A stretch of 15,181 nt of DNA from Alphaproteobacteria bacterium (lineage in GTDB: Bacteria; Pseudomonadota; Alphaproteobacteria; Sphingomonadales; Sphingomonadaceae): positions 1 to 15,181 of the forward strand of contig JAHJSJ010000116.1 in assembly GCA_018830415.1 (NCBI GenBank), in the 5' to 3' direction. Position numbers and translations under genes: made by a program. Shown here one piece after another: positions 1 to 6,113 of this stretch. The notes under the pieces were generated by a model. The model saw only the letters and a list, made by a program, of their open reading frames with translations. It ran no database searches and had not been told where the DNA came from. The first letter of the stretch is position 1, and each line of letters opens with the position of its first letter.

Positions 1-1
1 C

Positions 2-760
2 ATGGCAAATGTCCAGACGCGGATACAGGAATTGCTCAGCGAAAGCGCCGGGATGATTGCCGGTCAGGCGGTATCGATCGGCAGCGGCGCGCTCGGATTT
101 ATGCTGTCGTTCGGCGTCGCGCTTTATGTAATGTATTTCCTGCTGCGCGACGGCGAACGGATCGGACGCACGGTGCTGCGGGCGATCCCGGTTGAGCGCA
201 GCATTGCCGAACGTCTGGCGGACCGTTTCCTCGGGATCGTGCGCGCGACGATCAAGGGCACCGGCGTGGTGGCGTTGGTGCAGGGCGCGCTCGGCACGAT
301 CACGCTGATGATTGCGGGCGTGCCATCGGCGCTGTTGTTCGGGGTTATCATGGCGATTTTCGCGTTGGTTCCGGTAATCGGATCGGGCGCGGTGTGGTTG
401 CCGGCGGGCCTGTACCTGCTGTTGATCGGTGATTACTGGCAGGGTCTGTTCGTGCTGCTGACCGGATTTTTCATCATCTCGTCAGCCGATAATGTGCTGC
501 GGCCGATTCTGGTCGGGCGCGATACCGGCATCCCCGACTGGATCATCCTCATCACCACGCTGGGCGGGATCAGCATGGCCGGGTTTTCGGGAATTGTCCT
601 CGGCCCGCTGGTGGCCGGGCTGTTTCTGGCCAGCTGGTCGATCCTGCGCGAACAGCGCGACGAGGACGAAGAAGCCTTGCGGATCGCAGTCGACGCGAGC
701 GGGCGGGTACCGAGCGCCGAAGACATCGGCGCAAAGGCCGCGCCCGCCGAGGCTGGCTGA
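2..760 (+). CDS. AI-2E/PerM family membrane protein, 3' part
   Basis: C-terminal 252 residues of a polytopic inner-membrane protein of the AI-2E transporter (PerM/TqsA) superfamily. The frame is open at the window edge and the family is usually about 350 residues, so the ATG at position 2 is probably internal and the true start lies upstream. Visible family marks are several hydrophobic segments (about residues 22-48, 87-125, 132-160, 180-212), the ALVPVIGSG stretch (121-129), DNVLRPILVGR (163-173) and the Gly-rich GGISMAGFSGIVLGPLV (188-204). The tail after residue 215 is charged and cytoplasmic-looking. Family members have been linked to export of varied small molecules or to ion antiport. 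The name does not show that this one handles autoinducer-2, and nothing here points to quorum sensing. The stop lies five bases before the next gene, so the two are probably co-transcribed. Confidence 0.88.
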   Translation: MANVQTRIQELLSESAGMIAGQAVSIGSGALGFMLSFGVALYVMYFLLRDGERIGRTVLRAIPVERSIAERLADRFLGIVRATIKGTGVVALVQGALGTITLMIAGVPSALLFGVIMAIFALVPVIGSGAVWLPAGLYLLLIGDYWQGLFVLLTGFFIISSADNVLRPILVGRDTGIPDWIILITTLGGISMAGFSGIVLGPLVAGLFLASWSILREQRDEDEEALRIAVDASGRVPSAEDIGAKAAPAEAG

Positions 761-765
761 GGCCG

Positions 766-1542
766 ATGCGATCGCTTGTTACCCCCGGCAGTCAGGGCGA
801 GGCGGTCGGTCGGCTGGTGCTGGCCGGACTGGTGGTGGTGATGCTGCCTGCGCTGCCATTTGGCACCTATCTGATCTATCCCTTCGCCATCCTGACAACC
901 TGGTTTCACGAAATGGGCCATGGGCTGACCGCGCTGGCGCTGGGGCAGCAATTTCAGCAATTGATGATCTTTGCCAGTGGTTCGGGCGTTGCGCAGAGCC
1001 AGGTCGCAGCTGATGCCTCGCGCTTCACACTCGCGGCGATTGCGGCCGGCGGGCCATTGGCGCCGAGCGCGGTCGGAGCCCTGCTGATCGTCGCCAGTGC
1101 GCATCCGCGACTATGGCGACCCGTGCTGTGGCTATCGGCGGCGGCGATTGTGGCGAGCGTGGCGATCTGGGTGCGGTCGCCAGTCGGTTATACGATGTTG
1201 CCGCTGGTGGCGGCGGTGTTGGTGCTGGTTGCATGGCGCGCATCGCCTGGGTTCGTGCGCTTTACCCTGCAATTCCTCGGCGTGCTGGGGGCGATGAGCA
1301 TGCTGCGCGATTTCCATTACCTGTTCACCGAACAGGCGGTGATCGAGGGTCAGTCAATACTGTCGGACACCGGACAAATCGCTGCGGAAATGGGCCTGCC
1401 TCACTGGTTCTGGGCGGCGGCGATCCTGCTGGTATCGGCGCTGATGGTGGGCGCGGCGCTCAAATATGCGCTCGCCGAACAGCGCCTGCGCCCGCCGCCG
1501 CGCAAACTGCCCGCCAATGTGCTGCAGTTCCGCCGGGATTAA
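766..1542 (+). CDS. M50-type (S2P-like) membrane zinc metallopeptidase
   Basis: 258-residue membrane protein with the zinc-peptidase motif HEMGH (H48, E49, H52) placed in a hydrophobic stretch, as in the site-2-protease clan M50. H48 and H52 would bind zinc and E49 would be the general base. The third ligand is not certain: D182 in SMLRDFHYL is the best candidate by position. Further hydrophobic segments lie at about 16-45, 86-112, 118-134, 141-157 and 213-235. The protein has no PDZ domain, so it is not an RseP-type sigma-factor protease. It resembles the short 'M50 family metallopeptidase' proteins whose substrates are unknown. The ATG is five bases after the upstream stop, which suggests co-transcription. 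It converges with the TetR gene on the other strand. Confidence 0.85.
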   Translation: MRSLVTPGSQGEAVGRLVLAGLVVVMLPALPFGTYLIYPFAILTTWFHEMGHGLTALALGQQFQQLMIFASGSGVAQSQVAADASRFTLAAIAAGGPLAPSAVGALLIVASAHPRLWRPVLWLSAAAIVASVAIWVRSPVGYTMLPLVAAVLVLVAWRASPGFVRFTLQFLGVLGAMSMLRDFHYLFTEQAVIEGQSILSDTGQIAAEMGLPHWFWAAAILLVSALMVGAALKYALAEQRLRPPPRKLPANVLQFRRD

Positions 1543-1567
1543 TCCCGTGCGTCGCTTGAGCATTTCC

Positions 1568-1598
1568 AGCGCGTGATGCGCAAGCATCTCAGCGCGCT
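1568..1598. terminator. candidate bidirectional terminator hairpin
   Basis: In the 70-base gap between two convergent genes, AGCGCG (1568-1573) pairs with CGCGCT (1593-1598). Inside that, GATGC (1575-1579) pairs with GCATC (1584-1588) around a GCAA tetraloop. There is no clear T-run on either side, so this is a stable hairpin in the right place rather than a textbook intrinsic terminator. Confidence 0.4.
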
Positions 1599-1612
1599 GA
1601 TATAAACCGCTT

Positions 1613-2254
1613 TCAGAACGACGCCACTTTCAGCGTGTTGACCCCCGAAGCATCCGTGCCGGTCTCGCCCGACAATCCGATGAACATCGTGTCGACGATT
1701 CGTGCGAGTTTCTGCTCGGTCAGCTTCTCACCGAGATGGATCAACGCATCGGGCAGGGTGTAGTTGGACATCATCTGATTGATCAGCGACAGTGCCTCAT
1801 CAATTTCCAGCCCCGCAAAGAACCCTTCGGCCTGGGCTTCTGCAATCAGCTCGCACAGGTAGTGATCGGCCAGATCGACATAGGAACGCACCTTTTCAAA
1901 ATTGGCCGCGCCCATTTCGCACAGGATGGTGAAATGTTCCGGGTCTTCGCGGAACCGCGCCTGCGAGATGGTGAAGCGGCGGCGGAAAAATTCGAACATT
2001 TTGCGCGGCGGCGGAAGATTGCTCGCCAGCACCTCTTCCATCACCGCCATGTGCGGAGTGAGCCAGGTCTGCGCGACCGCATCGAACAGATCGTCATAAT
2101 CGGCAAACAGGGCTTCGAACCGTGCGCGGGTCAGCCCGCTTTCGGCCATGGCGATGGTCCACGGAATCTCTGATCCGCGCTCTTTCACCAGATCGAGCAC
2201 ATGGCGCGCAATCCGCTCACGCTCTTCCTCGCGTAGTGTGGGGTTGAGAGCCAT
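1613..2254 (-). CDS. TetR/AcrR family transcriptional regulator
   Basis: 213-residue protein of TetR layout. It has an N-terminal helix-turn-helix (about residues 12-60, with WTIAMAESGLTRARFEALF as the two HTH helices followed by a DDLFDAVAQTW helix), then an all-helical ligand/dimer domain. It would bind DNA as a dimer and usually repress nearby genes until a ligand binds. The start is supported by a strong AAGGAGG on the minus strand (2266-2272), 11 bases upstream of the ATG. It is the last gene of the minus-strand block, 122 bases after the acyltransferase gene. Its target cannot be read from the sequence. The acyltransferase gene and the leucine-degradation genes upstream are the obvious candidates, and many acyl-CoA catabolic clusters carry a TetR regulator. 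I see no clear palindromic operator. Confidence 0.85.
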   Translation of the reverse strand: MALNPTLREEERERIARHVLDLVKERGSEIPWTIAMAESGLTRARFEALFADYDDLFDAVAQTWLTPHMAVMEEVLASNLPPPRKMFEFFRRRFTISQARFREDPEHFTILCEMGAANFEKVRSYVDLADHYLCELIAEAQAEGFFAGLEIDEALSLINQMMSNYTLPDALIHLGEKLTEQKLARIVDTMFIGLSGETGTDASGVNTLKVASF

Positions 2255-2265
2255 GGGTCAGCGCG

Positions 2266-2272
2266 CCTCCTT
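2266..2272 (-). promoter_or_regulatory. ribosome binding site of the TetR gene
   Basis: AAGGAGG on the minus strand, 11 bases from the ATG at 2254. It is a near-perfect anti-SD match and fixes the TetR start. Confidence 0.6.
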
Positions 2273-2376
2273 GCTGGGATGCAACATAGGCGAAGCGGGC
2301 GCAGGCTTAAAGGGCGCGCCTTGCCATTTGTGCGGCGAAACAGGGCGGTTGGTCGATTTGAGCGGTTTCCGGCAGT

Positions 2377-3018
2377 TCAAACATCGTTCTTGCCCGCGAT
2401 AATATCGCGCGCCTGCTGTTCAAGCACTTTGAAGCGCTCGTAATCGGGCAACTTTGCGCGGAACCATTCAGCGATTTTCAGCAAGTCCTCGCCATAATTG
2501 CCAGTCGGCAACATTGGCGGGCCGAAGCTGACGATCATGTTGGCATTATCGGCAAAGGCCGGGACAATCGGCACATTGGCGGCGCGCGCGATATGGTAGA
2601 AGCCCGAACGCCACCGGCCATTGCTCTTGCGGGTGCCTTCACACGCGATCACCAGCGCCAGTTCATCGCGCGCGGCGAATTCGGCTGCGACCTGTTCGGT
2701 AGCGTTGGTGCTTTTGCGGCGATCAATCGGGATGCCGCCCATGTCGAGCATGAAGTTTTTCATCATACCGGTGAACAGCGTGTGCTTGCCCATGAAATTG
2801 GGCCGCACGCCTTCTTCGTGGGTCGCGCCGGTGAAGAACACGAAGTCCCAGTTCGAGGTGTGCGGCGCGCCCGCGATCACGTATTTGTCGAGGTCTTTGG
2901 GCAACGGGGAGTCGACCTTCCAGCCCCTGATATACCAGGTGGCGAGGATGATCCGGCGCACGATGCGCGACATCAGCGTGGGCGTTCTTGCCCTTGGCAC
3001 AGCGTGTTCGTGCGGCAA
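2377..3018 (-). CDS. PlsC-like lysophospholipid acyltransferase
   Basis: 213-residue member of the PlsC/LPLAT superfamily, which moves acyl chains onto lysophospholipids or similar acceptors at the membrane. All four usual blocks are visible: HTSNWD (H53, D58; the HX4D catalytic dyad), GGIPIDRR (94-101), EGTR (127-130) and VPIVPAF (149-155). There is only a short hydrophobic N-terminal segment (about 20-31), so it is a small peripheral or monotopic form. The open frame starts at TTG (3018), which has GAGAGGGG about seven bases upstream. An ATG at 2973 (protein starting MSRIVRRIIL) is the alternative and would fit the domain equally well, but has a poorer RBS. The exact acceptor is not predictable. 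It is separated by 46 bases from the low-GC gene upstream, and normal high GC resumes in this gene. Confidence 0.82.
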   Translation of the reverse strand: MPHEHAVPRARTPTLMSRIVRRIILATWYIRGWKVDSPLPKDLDKYVIAGAPHTSNWDFVFFTGATHEEGVRPNFMGKHTLFTGMMKNFMLDMGGIPIDRRKSTNATEQVAAEFAARDELALVIACEGTRKSNGRWRSGFYHIARAANVPIVPAFADNANMIVSFGPPMLPTGNYGEDLLKIAEWFRAKLPDYERFKVLEQQARDIIAGKNDV

Positions 3019-3064
3019 TGTGTAACCCCTCTCTCGCGCTTACGTCTGCCCGCAATCGGGGGTG

Positions 3065-3715
3065 TTACGCAAGGGGGCGTGTGGGGGTTTCAGAAGGGGA
3101 GATGAAAGCGCGCTCGATCCCGGCCCATTCTGCGCCATGGCCGAGCCGGTTGTTGGCCATGCCCGACTTGGTCAACACACGGGGGGTTTCCATCCAATTA
3201 TGGACGTACCGCTTGGGCGCTTCGCTCCATGTCAGGTTGAAGGCCCAGTAATTCTTGAAGAAATCCATTTCACTATAAATCAGATGATCGTGAATCCACC
3301 ACGCAAGCTTCTTCCAGTCTCCCTGATTGGGGAACGCATCGTGGAAGGCGGGGATGACAATACAGGCAGTTGCGCCCATGTGGTCGTCGGTGTCCCGCCG
3401 ATCCCAAATATGCTTAGCGAAATTGGCTTCGTTGCGAGCGCAATTCTTGCCTAGTTTGTTGCCTATTGCGTTTACTTCCTCGGAGCGGAAGGCCGAACGA
3501 ATAGCAAGGCGACCAAAGCGATCTTGCAACGGCTCCAGCAATTCCTCGCACAGCTTTGTGCCAGCTGCGATGGCCAGATCAGGGTCTTGGGGCACGTTAA
3601 GCAGTCCATGAATTGCCGCAATGTCGGAAAACAGGAAGTCGCGCATAAAGAAGCTCTTAGAGAGCCTCACGCGCCCGAAGTCTTCCAGGGCATCAACCGA
3701 TGTTGGACTGCGCAT
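3065..3715 (-). CDS. conserved-looking protein of unknown function, low GC, coupled to mccB
   Basis: 216-residue soluble protein with no signal peptide or membrane segment. I do not recognise a named family with confidence. Visible marks are RSAFRS.EVN (73-82), HIWDRRD (102-108), HMGATACIVIP (112-122), WWIHDHL (139-145) and WAFNLTW (157-163). The order R-S-x-F-R-S, then N, then H-x-x-G-x-x-A, then a His-rich helix, loosely recalls peptidase M15/hedgehog-like D-Ala-D-Ala peptidases. However, the Asp zinc ligand expected after the first His would here be C118, so the resemblance is only a hypothesis. The start is the ATG at 3715, because AGGA lies seven bases upstream at the end of mccB; a GTG at 3721 overlapping the mccB stop is possible. 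The gap to the mccB stop is two bases. Base composition is clearly lower in GC than on both sides (for example 38% over 3241-3300, 45% over 3421-3480), which suggests recent acquisition. Confidence 0.72.
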   Translation of the reverse strand: MRSPTSVDALEDFGRVRLSKSFFMRDFLFSDIAAIHGLLNVPQDPDLAIAAGTKLCEELLEPLQDRFGRLAIRSAFRSEEVNAIGNKLGKNCARNEANFAKHIWDRRDTDDHMGATACIVIPAFHDAFPNQGDWKKLAWWIHDHLIYSEMDFFKNYWAFNLTWSEAPKRYVHNWMETPRVLTKSGMANNRLGHGAEWAGIERAFISPSETPTRPLA

Positions 3716-3717
3716 TA

Positions 3718-5361
3718 TCACATCCTAAAAACCCCAAACGCGGGCCGCTCCCCAATAGGTGCCTCAAGACACGCCGCCAGCGCAAGCCCCAGCACGTCGC
3801 GGGTCTGCACCGGGTCGACCACCCCGTCGTCCCACAGGCGGGCGGTGGCGTAGTAGGGGTTGCCTTCGTCCTCGTATTTCTGGCGGATCGGGGCTTTGAA
3901 CGCCTCGGCCTCATCGGGCGTCCAGCTATCGGCGTCGCGGTGGACGGTGGCGAGCACGGATGCCGCCTGTTCCCCGCCCATCACAGAGATGCGGGCGTTG
4001 GGCCAAGTGAACATGAAGCGCGGGCTATAGGCGCGCCCGCACATCCCGTAATTGCCCGCGCCAAAGCTGCCGCCGATCACCACGGTGACCTTGGGCACGG
4101 TCGCGGTGGCGACGGCGGTGACGAGCTTCGCGCCATGCTTGGCGATGCCCTCTGCCTCGTATTTGCCGCCGACCATGAAGCCGCTGATGTTCTGGAGAAA
4201 CAGCAGCGGAATGCGCCGCTGGCAGGCAAGCTCGATGAAATGCGCGCCCTTCTGTGCGCTTTCACTGAACAGCACGCCGTTATTGGCAAGGATCGCGACC
4301 GGCATTCCCCAGATGTGGGCGAAGCCGCACACCAGCGTCGATCCGTAATGCGCCTTGAACTCGTGGAACTCGGATGCGTCGACCAGCCGCGCGATGACTT
4401 CCTTCACGTCGTAAGGCGCGCGCACATCATCGGGGATGAGGGCGTAGAGATCGTCCGCGTCGAACTTGGGCGGTCGCGGGTCTTTGATGCCGGGGTGAAT
4501 TCCCGCAGAGGCGGGGATCTCGTGCAATCCGCGGGAGGCCCCCGCCTGCGCGGGAGCGCAGTGGGAGATTATGTCCCGCACGATGGTGAGCGCGTGCTCG
4601 TCATTCTCGGCCAAGTGATCGACCACGCCCGATTTCTTCGCGTGCAGATCGCCGCCGCCCAAGTCCTCGGCAGTGATTTCCTCGCCGGTCGCGGCCTTCA
4701 CCAGCGGCGGCCCGGCCAGGAAGATCGTCCCCTGTTCGCGCACGATCACGCTTTCATCTGACATCGCGGGCACATAAGCGCCGCCCGCGGTGCAGCTGCC
4801 CATGACGCAGGCGATCTGCGGGATGCCGAGCGCGCTCATGTTCGCCTGATTGAAGAAGATGCGGCCAAAGTGGTCGCGGTCGGGAAATACTTCCGCCTGA
4901 TGCGGCAGGTTCGCCCCGCCGGAGTCCACCAGATAGATGCACGGCAGACGGTTCTCCTGCGCAATCTCCTGCGCGCGCAGGTGCTTCTTGACCGTCATCG
5001 GATAATAGGTGCCGCCCTTCACGGTCGCGTCGTTGCACACGATCATGCACTGGCGGCCCGACACGCGCCCCACCCCGCAGATGATCGAGGCGCCATTGAC
5101 GTCGCCCTCATACATTCCGTTCGCCGCAAGTTGTCCGATTTCGAGGAACGGCGAGCCGGGATCGAGCAGCCGCTCCACCCGCTCACGGGGTAGCAGCTTG
5201 CCGCGCGAAACATGCCGCTCGCGATGCTTCTCCGGCCCGCCGAGCGCGGCTTCGGCCACGGCGGCGCGCAGCTGCTGCGCCAGCGCGTGATTATGCGCGA
5301 TCCGTGCCTTGGCCTCAGGGCTTTCACGGTCGAGTTTGGTGGTGAGGGTGGGGGCGGTCAT
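3718..5361 (-). CDS. mccB: methylcrotonyl-CoA carboxylase, carboxyltransferase (beta) subunit
   Basis: 547-residue biotin-dependent carboxyltransferase. With the alpha subunit it turns 3-methylcrotonyl-CoA into 3-methylglutaconyl-CoA, the step after isovaleryl-CoA dehydrogenase in leucine breakdown. It has two crotonase-fold halves. The first holds GGTYYPMTVKKHLRAQEIA (116-134), SGGANLP (147-153) and GSCTAGGAYVPAMSDE (188-203). The second holds LFLQNISGFMVGGKYE (387-402) and GGSFGAGNYGMCGRAYSPRF (430-449), followed by MGGEQAA (461-467). These are specific to the MCC/geranyl-CoA group rather than propionyl-CoA carboxylase. The C-terminus (FGVFRM) is intact. The ATG at 5361 has GGAG ten bases upstream. 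Oddity: residues about 268-288 are encoded by a palindromic repeat inserted in frame between the two halves, making the protein longer than I expect for the family. The alpha subunit gene is not within the window. Confidence 0.95.
   Translation of the reverse strand: MTAPTLTTKLDRESPEAKARIAHNHALAQQLRAAVAEAALGGPEKHRERHVSRGKLLPRERVERLLDPGSPFLEIGQLAANGMYEGDVNGASIICGVGRVSGRQCMIVCNDATVKGGTYYPMTVKKHLRAQEIAQENRLPCIYLVDSGGANLPHQAEVFPDRDHFGRIFFNQANMSALGIPQIACVMGSCTAGGAYVPAMSDESVIVREQGTIFLAGPPLVKAATGEEITAEDLGGGDLHAKKSGVVDHLAENDEHALTIVRDIISHCAPAQAGASRGLHEIPASAGIHPGIKDPRPPKFDADDLYALIPDDVRAPYDVKEVIARLVDASEFHEFKAHYGSTLVCGFAHIWGMPVAILANNGVLFSESAQKGAHFIELACQRRIPLLFLQNISGFMVGGKYEAEGIAKHGAKLVTAVATATVPKVTVVIGGSFGAGNYGMCGRAYSPRFMFTWPNARISVMGGEQAASVLATVHRDADSWTPDEAEAFKAPIRQKYEDEGNPYYATARLWDDGVVDPVQTRDVLGLALAACLEAPIGERPAFGVFRM
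4498..4557. repeat. in-frame palindromic repeat doublet inside mccB
   Basis: Two copies of a short GC-rich palindrome in opposite orientation: TCCCGCAGAGGCGGGGA (4501-4517), and on the other strand TCCCGCGCAGGCGGGGG (4539-4555), 14 of 17 bases identical. Each is a 5-bp CCCGC/GCGGG hairpin with a 4-base loop, and together they can form a larger stem. Elements of this look are usually intergenic REP-like repeats in alphaproteobacteria. Here the element is translated as part of MccB (peptide around APAQAGAS...LHEIPASAGI) without breaking the frame. Confidence 0.75.
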
Positions 5362-5373
5362 TCTGAATATTCT

Positions 5374-5467
5374 CCGTCATGCTGAACTTGTTTCAGCATC
5401 CATTTCTCCATACGCACCGAAGGTTCCTGTCTGCGCGATGGACCCTGAAACAAGTTCAGGGTGACGG
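5374..5467. repeat. REP-like inverted doublet between the phnA-like gene and mccB
   Basis: Two 29-base arms, 5374-5402 and 5439-5467, are inverted repeats with 25 of 29 positions matching. Each arm is also a hairpin with a 7-bp stem and the loop CTTGT. The stem is TGCTGAA/TTCAGCA in the left arm and CCCTGAA/TTCAGGG in the right arm read on the opposite strand. The four differences between arms are two compensated base pairs. The element fills most of the 124-base gap upstream of mccB. Confidence 0.85.
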
Positions 5468-5485
5468 AATTGCCAAAACCGAACA

Positions 5486-5791
5486 TCACCGTTTCCGCAC
5501 AAACTCGGCCCGCAGCACGAGGCCCTTGATGCCGGGGTACTTGCAGTCGATTTCCTGCGCGTCGCCGGTCAGGCGGATCGATTTGATCAGGGTGCCTTGC
5601 TTGAGCGTTTGCCCTGCGCCCTTGACCTCCAAGTCCTTGATCAGCGTCACCGCATCGCCGTCGCTGAGCAGGTTGCCGACCGCATCGCGCACTTCCACCG
5701 TGTCCTCCGCCGCCTGCTTGGCCGCGAGTTCGGATGCGGGCAGCCATTCGCCGCTGGCCTCGTCATAGACGTAGTCTTCTTCGGTGCTCAT
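5486..5791 (-). CDS. phnA: PhnA/YjdM-type protein lacking the zinc ribbon
   Basis: 101-residue cytoplasmic protein. The C-terminal two thirds match the PhnA (YjdM) domain: VRDAVGNLLSDGDAVTLIKDLEVKG, then LKQGTLIKSIRL, then IDCKYPGIKGLVLRAEFVRK. The E. coli-type protein has an N-terminal CxxC zinc ribbon. Here that part is replaced by a short acidic segment (MSTEEDYVYDEASGEWLPASEL) with no cysteine pair. The family name comes from an alkylphosphonate operon, but no phosphonate genes are nearby and the real role is unknown, so the name should not be read as a function. The start is well supported by AGGAG (5798-5802) six bases before the ATG. It lies between the dehydrogenase pair and mccB, 40 bases after the 93-residue gene, probably in the same transcript. 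Confidence 0.85.
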   Translation of the reverse strand: MSTEEDYVYDEASGEWLPASELAAKQAAEDTVEVRDAVGNLLSDGDAVTLIKDLEVKGAGQTLKQGTLIKSIRLTGDAQEIDCKYPGIKGLVLRAEFVRKR

Positions 5792-5831
5792 TGGGGGCTC
5801 CTGCGTGGTCTAGGGGTAAAGTTGGGGACCA

Positions 5832-6113
5832 TCAAGAATCGAGACTTCCTTCCTGCTCGGCCCAGACTTTGGTGTTCTGCTCGCGCAACTGATCGCTCAA
5901 GCCGTCGCAGATTTTCTCAAGCGCATGGCTTTCGTCCATCGACCAAGTCGTAGCGAATGCGATTGCCCCATGGCGCACAACGTCGGCGATGAAGCGCCCG
6001 AAGTCATAGGGTTCTTCCATCTGGTAAGCCGCAATCCGGACATCCGCACGTCCTTCCGCGTTGATCCTCGCGCGGATCAGGTCGGCCCAAGGTTCTTCTT
6101 GCTCGTCAGACAT
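5832..6113 (-). CDS. 93-residue acidic protein coupled to isovaleryl-CoA dehydrogenase
   Basis: Small soluble protein of unknown function. Its ATG overlaps the stop of the dehydrogenase gene in the sequence TGATG (6111-6115), the typical arrangement for translational coupling. This decides the start: a longer open frame in the same phase runs on up to 6494, but only as a shadow of the dehydrogenase gene. The protein is acidic at the N-terminus (MSDEQEEPWADL), looks helical, has no membrane segment or signal peptide, and contains EPYDFGRFIADVVRHGAIAFATTW (34-57) as its most distinctive stretch. I do not recognise the family. Its coupling implies production in step with the dehydrogenase, so a role in leucine breakdown or as a partner protein is possible, but that is inference only. 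Confidence 0.72.
   Translation of the reverse strand: MSDEQEEPWADLIRARINAEGRADVRIAAYQMEEPYDFGRFIADVVRHGAIAFATTWSMDESHALEKICDGLSDQLREQNTKVWAEQEGSLDS

Noticed and set aside
2..760. Autoinducer-2 exporter / quorum sensing role
   Set aside because: The AI-2E family name covers many substrates, and there are no luxS, lsr or other signalling genes in the window.
433..1104. 223-residue minus-strand open frame opposite the first two genes
   Set aside because: Composition typical of a shadow, while the plus-strand frames show membrane and HEMGH motifs.
4441..4580. Frameshift or pseudogene in mccB at the unusual linker
   Set aside because: The frame stays open and both enzyme halves and the C-terminus are intact, so this is an in-frame insertion rather than a break.
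3700..4761. 353-residue plus-strand open frame antisense to mccB
   Set aside because: Shadow frame opposite a strongly conserved carboxyltransferase; no recognisable domain.
5486..5791. Phosphonate utilisation locus based on the PhnA name
   Set aside because: No other phn genes are present, and the family name is historical rather than functional.
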